From JACRLW01 sp050181465 (GTDB lineage Bacteria; Planctomycetota; UBA1135; UBA2386), in assembly GCA_050181465.1 (NCBI GenBank), contig JBFXDD010000029.1, positions 1-62,345 on the forward strand: 62,345 nt of DNA. Reading direction: 5' to 3'. The stretch's first letter is position 1, and each line of letters begins with the position of its first letter. The translations under genes were made by a program, and so were the position numbers. Shown piece by piece: positions 61,074 to 62,345 of this stretch. The notes below the pieces were generated by a model. That model saw only the letters and a program-made list of their open reading frames with translations. It did not search any database and was not told the origin of the DNA.

Positions 61074-62129
61074 TCAGTAGGTGATCTGGGTCACGACGGC
61101 GCTGGTCGACGGGGCGGAACCCGTCACCGCGCTCGAGCTGCTCGTCGAGAACGTGCGGCGATAACCGGTCGGGGCCGGGCCGCCGGCGGTCAAGGGCAGC
61201 GGGCTCTGACGGCCGTTGCTGAACGCGAGCGGGAAGCCGGGCGGCGGGATCGTGGCATCCGGCGCGAACACCTGGGAATAGAGGTCCCAACCGGTCAGGC
61301 TCGGCGACCAGGGGAGAGAGACCAGCGCGGACGAGAGGCTACCGGTCGCGCTCGATACCCCGAGCGGAATGCTCGCGATCGCATCGGTATGGATGGTGGC
61401 GCAGAAGCCGGGAATCGACAGCGCCGGATCGCTGATGCCGACCAGCACCGACAGCGGCGCATTGCTGGGCGCACGCAAGGTGCTGAAGCTGAGCTCGAGA
61501 TCGGTCGCCGTCGAACGGAATGACGTGGTCAGAGCCATCTGCCCATTCGCAGTCGTGCAACCGGCACCGAGCGTGGTGGACGTCGCGCCGGTGGTGTTGG
61601 TCGCGGCGCTGACCCAGTCCATCGAATAGGTCCCGGTCACACCGGCATCGACTTGGATCTCCCAGAGCAGTGAGTCCACACCGTCGTAGAAGTACGGTGC
61701 GTCGAGCACGATCGGGATCGCGAACGCCGCGGGCGGTGCCGGCGGCGCAGTGGTGATGTCGGGAAGGTTGGTCGGCTTCTGCGTGTAGACGGTCGTCGGC
61801 GGCGTGAGCCAGTTCGATGCGAAGGTCGCGCTGAAGGTGCTGATGTCGCACTTGCCCATCAACACCGTGACGTCGACGGTGCGCGCGGTTGCGGTCGTGC
61901 TGCTGGCGGAGCGATCGCGACGGAAGCGCAGCGCGGAGATCGAGGGCAGTACGTTGCCGATCTGATTGCTGTCGGCCTGCTGCACGCGCGAGCTCACGTA
62001 GGAGAAAGGAATGCCGCTGCTGCTGTTGCCCTCGACGTTGTCGTAGCCGATGGGCTGCACGTAGAGGCTCTGAGCGAACAAGGTGGTGCCCAGACCGAGG
62101 GGCGCGAGAAGTCGGAGAAGGGTGGTCAT
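61074..62129 (-). CDS. Secreted protein with lineage-specific beta domain
   Basis: The start at 62129 gives a signal peptide (MTTLLRLLAPLGLGTTLFAQ) and a mature N-terminus LYVQPIGYDNVEG. The first ~200 residues form a Ser/Thr-rich beta domain. The last ~110 (APLSVLVGISDPALSIPGFC, GWDLYSQVFAPD, GFPLAFSNGR) follow the pattern 'LVG...G...Y.Q...D...SNG' shared with the protein at 33394-34833. Function unknown; probably surface or exoprotein. It is convergent with ldcA, 16 bp apart. Confidence 0.7.
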   Translation of the reverse strand: MTTLLRLLAPLGLGTTLFAQSLYVQPIGYDNVEGNSSSGIPFSYVSSRVQQADSNQIGNVLPSISALRFRRDRSASSTTATARTVDVTVLMGKCDISTFSATFASNWLTPPTTVYTQKPTNLPDITTAPPAPPAAFAIPIVLDAPYFYDGVDSLLWEIQVDAGVTGTYSMDWVSAATNTTGATSTTLGAGCTTANGQMALTTSFRSTATDLELSFSTLRAPSNAPLSVLVGISDPALSIPGFCATIHTDAIASIPLGVSSATGSLSSALVSLPWSPSLTGWDLYSQVFAPDATIPPPGFPLAFSNGRQSPLPLTAGGPAPTGYRRTFSTSSSSAVTGSAPSTSAVVTQITY

Positions 62130-62345
62130 GTCTTGATGGCTGATGAATGAACGACACCATGGTCCGCGCCGAACACGATCTCGTCGATCCCCGAGCGGGG
62201 GACTCTTTCCCGCCCAGGCAACTCTCAGCGAGGGTCCCGCGATCCCTGAGCAGCCCAACCTTGTCGAGATCCCCAACCGAGTCTTGACGGATCCGCGGAT
62301 CCTCCACCTCACTTCGAGCGGCGCACCACGGCCACCCGACACCCT
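62130..62345. other. Right edge, upstream region of the secreted-protein gene
   Basis: The minus-strand frame stays open to the edge but looks non-coding (Arg/Gly-rich, no motif), and the downstream ATG at 62129 with its signal peptide is the better start. I see no other gene or site here. Confidence 0.4.

Overview
The window is GC-rich, gene-dense bacterial DNA that looks like a member of the Planctomycetota or a close relative. The lineage call is an inference. It rests on an ECF sigma factor coupled to a Ser/Thr kinase with a sulfatase-modifying-factor (FGE) domain, a second ECF sigma factor fused to a membrane segment and carboxypeptidase-regulatory-like repeats, many long secreted proteins, DUF1028 and DUF3472 proteins, and a secreted beta-sandwich-like tail shared by several unrelated exoproteins. 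An outer membrane is implied by a TonB-dependent receptor and an RND pump. One 100-base run of N (33055-33154) shows the sequence is a scaffold.

Layout. 1-3.8 kb: a methyltransferase remnant cut in its SAM-binding loop by a complete IS21-type element (istA/istB), next to a tRNA with anticodon CAU. 3.8-15.9 kb: an inositol-monophosphatase-like enzyme, a secreted unknown, an ApaH-like phosphatase, a secreted M14 peptidase, the lipid II flippase MurJ, a secreted unknown, a large secreted esterase/peptidase, and the ECF sigma/kinase pair. 15.9-22 kb: a large membrane-anchored repeat protein, Xaa-Pro aminopeptidase and 3-methyladenine glycosylase, separated by copies of a 180-bp palindromic repeat. 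22-33 kb: an RND efflux pair, a DUF1028 protein coupled to glycerate 2-kinase, a threonine dehydratase/serine racemase-like enzyme and a GH63-like glycosidase, ending in a tandem array of the 180-bp repeat. 33-47 kb: secreted unknowns, a three-domain DUF4287/DUF5655/YdeI protein, the sigma-membrane fusion, a DUF3472 protein, an SbcD/SbcC-like (YhaO/YhaN-like) pair, an N-acyl-D-amino-acid deacylase and a YbjQ protein. 47-62 kb: a selenoprotein with two in-frame UGA codons, divergent from a cytochrome c/copper monooxygenase-like gene, a redoxin lipoprotein and a TonB receptor; then a YjbR protein, a penicillin-acylase-family protein, an orphan DNA methyltransferase, topoisomerase I, LD-carboxypeptidase and a secreted protein.

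The two most notable results. (1) The gene at 47065-48096 (minus) reads through two TGA codons. The first gives a thioredoxin-like U-x-x-C site after VPG, the second replaces the catalytic Cys of an MsrA-like motif (TUFW), and each TGA is followed at bacterial spacing by a SECIS-like hairpin. This is best read as a secreted Trx-MsrA-like fusion with two selenocysteines. (2) A family of exactly 180-bp, almost fully palindromic intergenic repeats has at least seven copies here. The end sequences change together in different copies, one copy is inserted inside another with an apparent TA duplication, and a tandem array of them coincides with the assembly gap. Several copies lie 12-45 bp upstream of start codons.

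Most adjacent same-strand genes with related roles overlap by 4 bp (ATGA/GTGA), which suggests translational coupling: istA-istB, sigma-kinase, pepP-tag, MFP-RND, DUF1028-glycerate kinase, SbcD-SbcC, deacylase-ybjQ and monooxygenase-redoxin.
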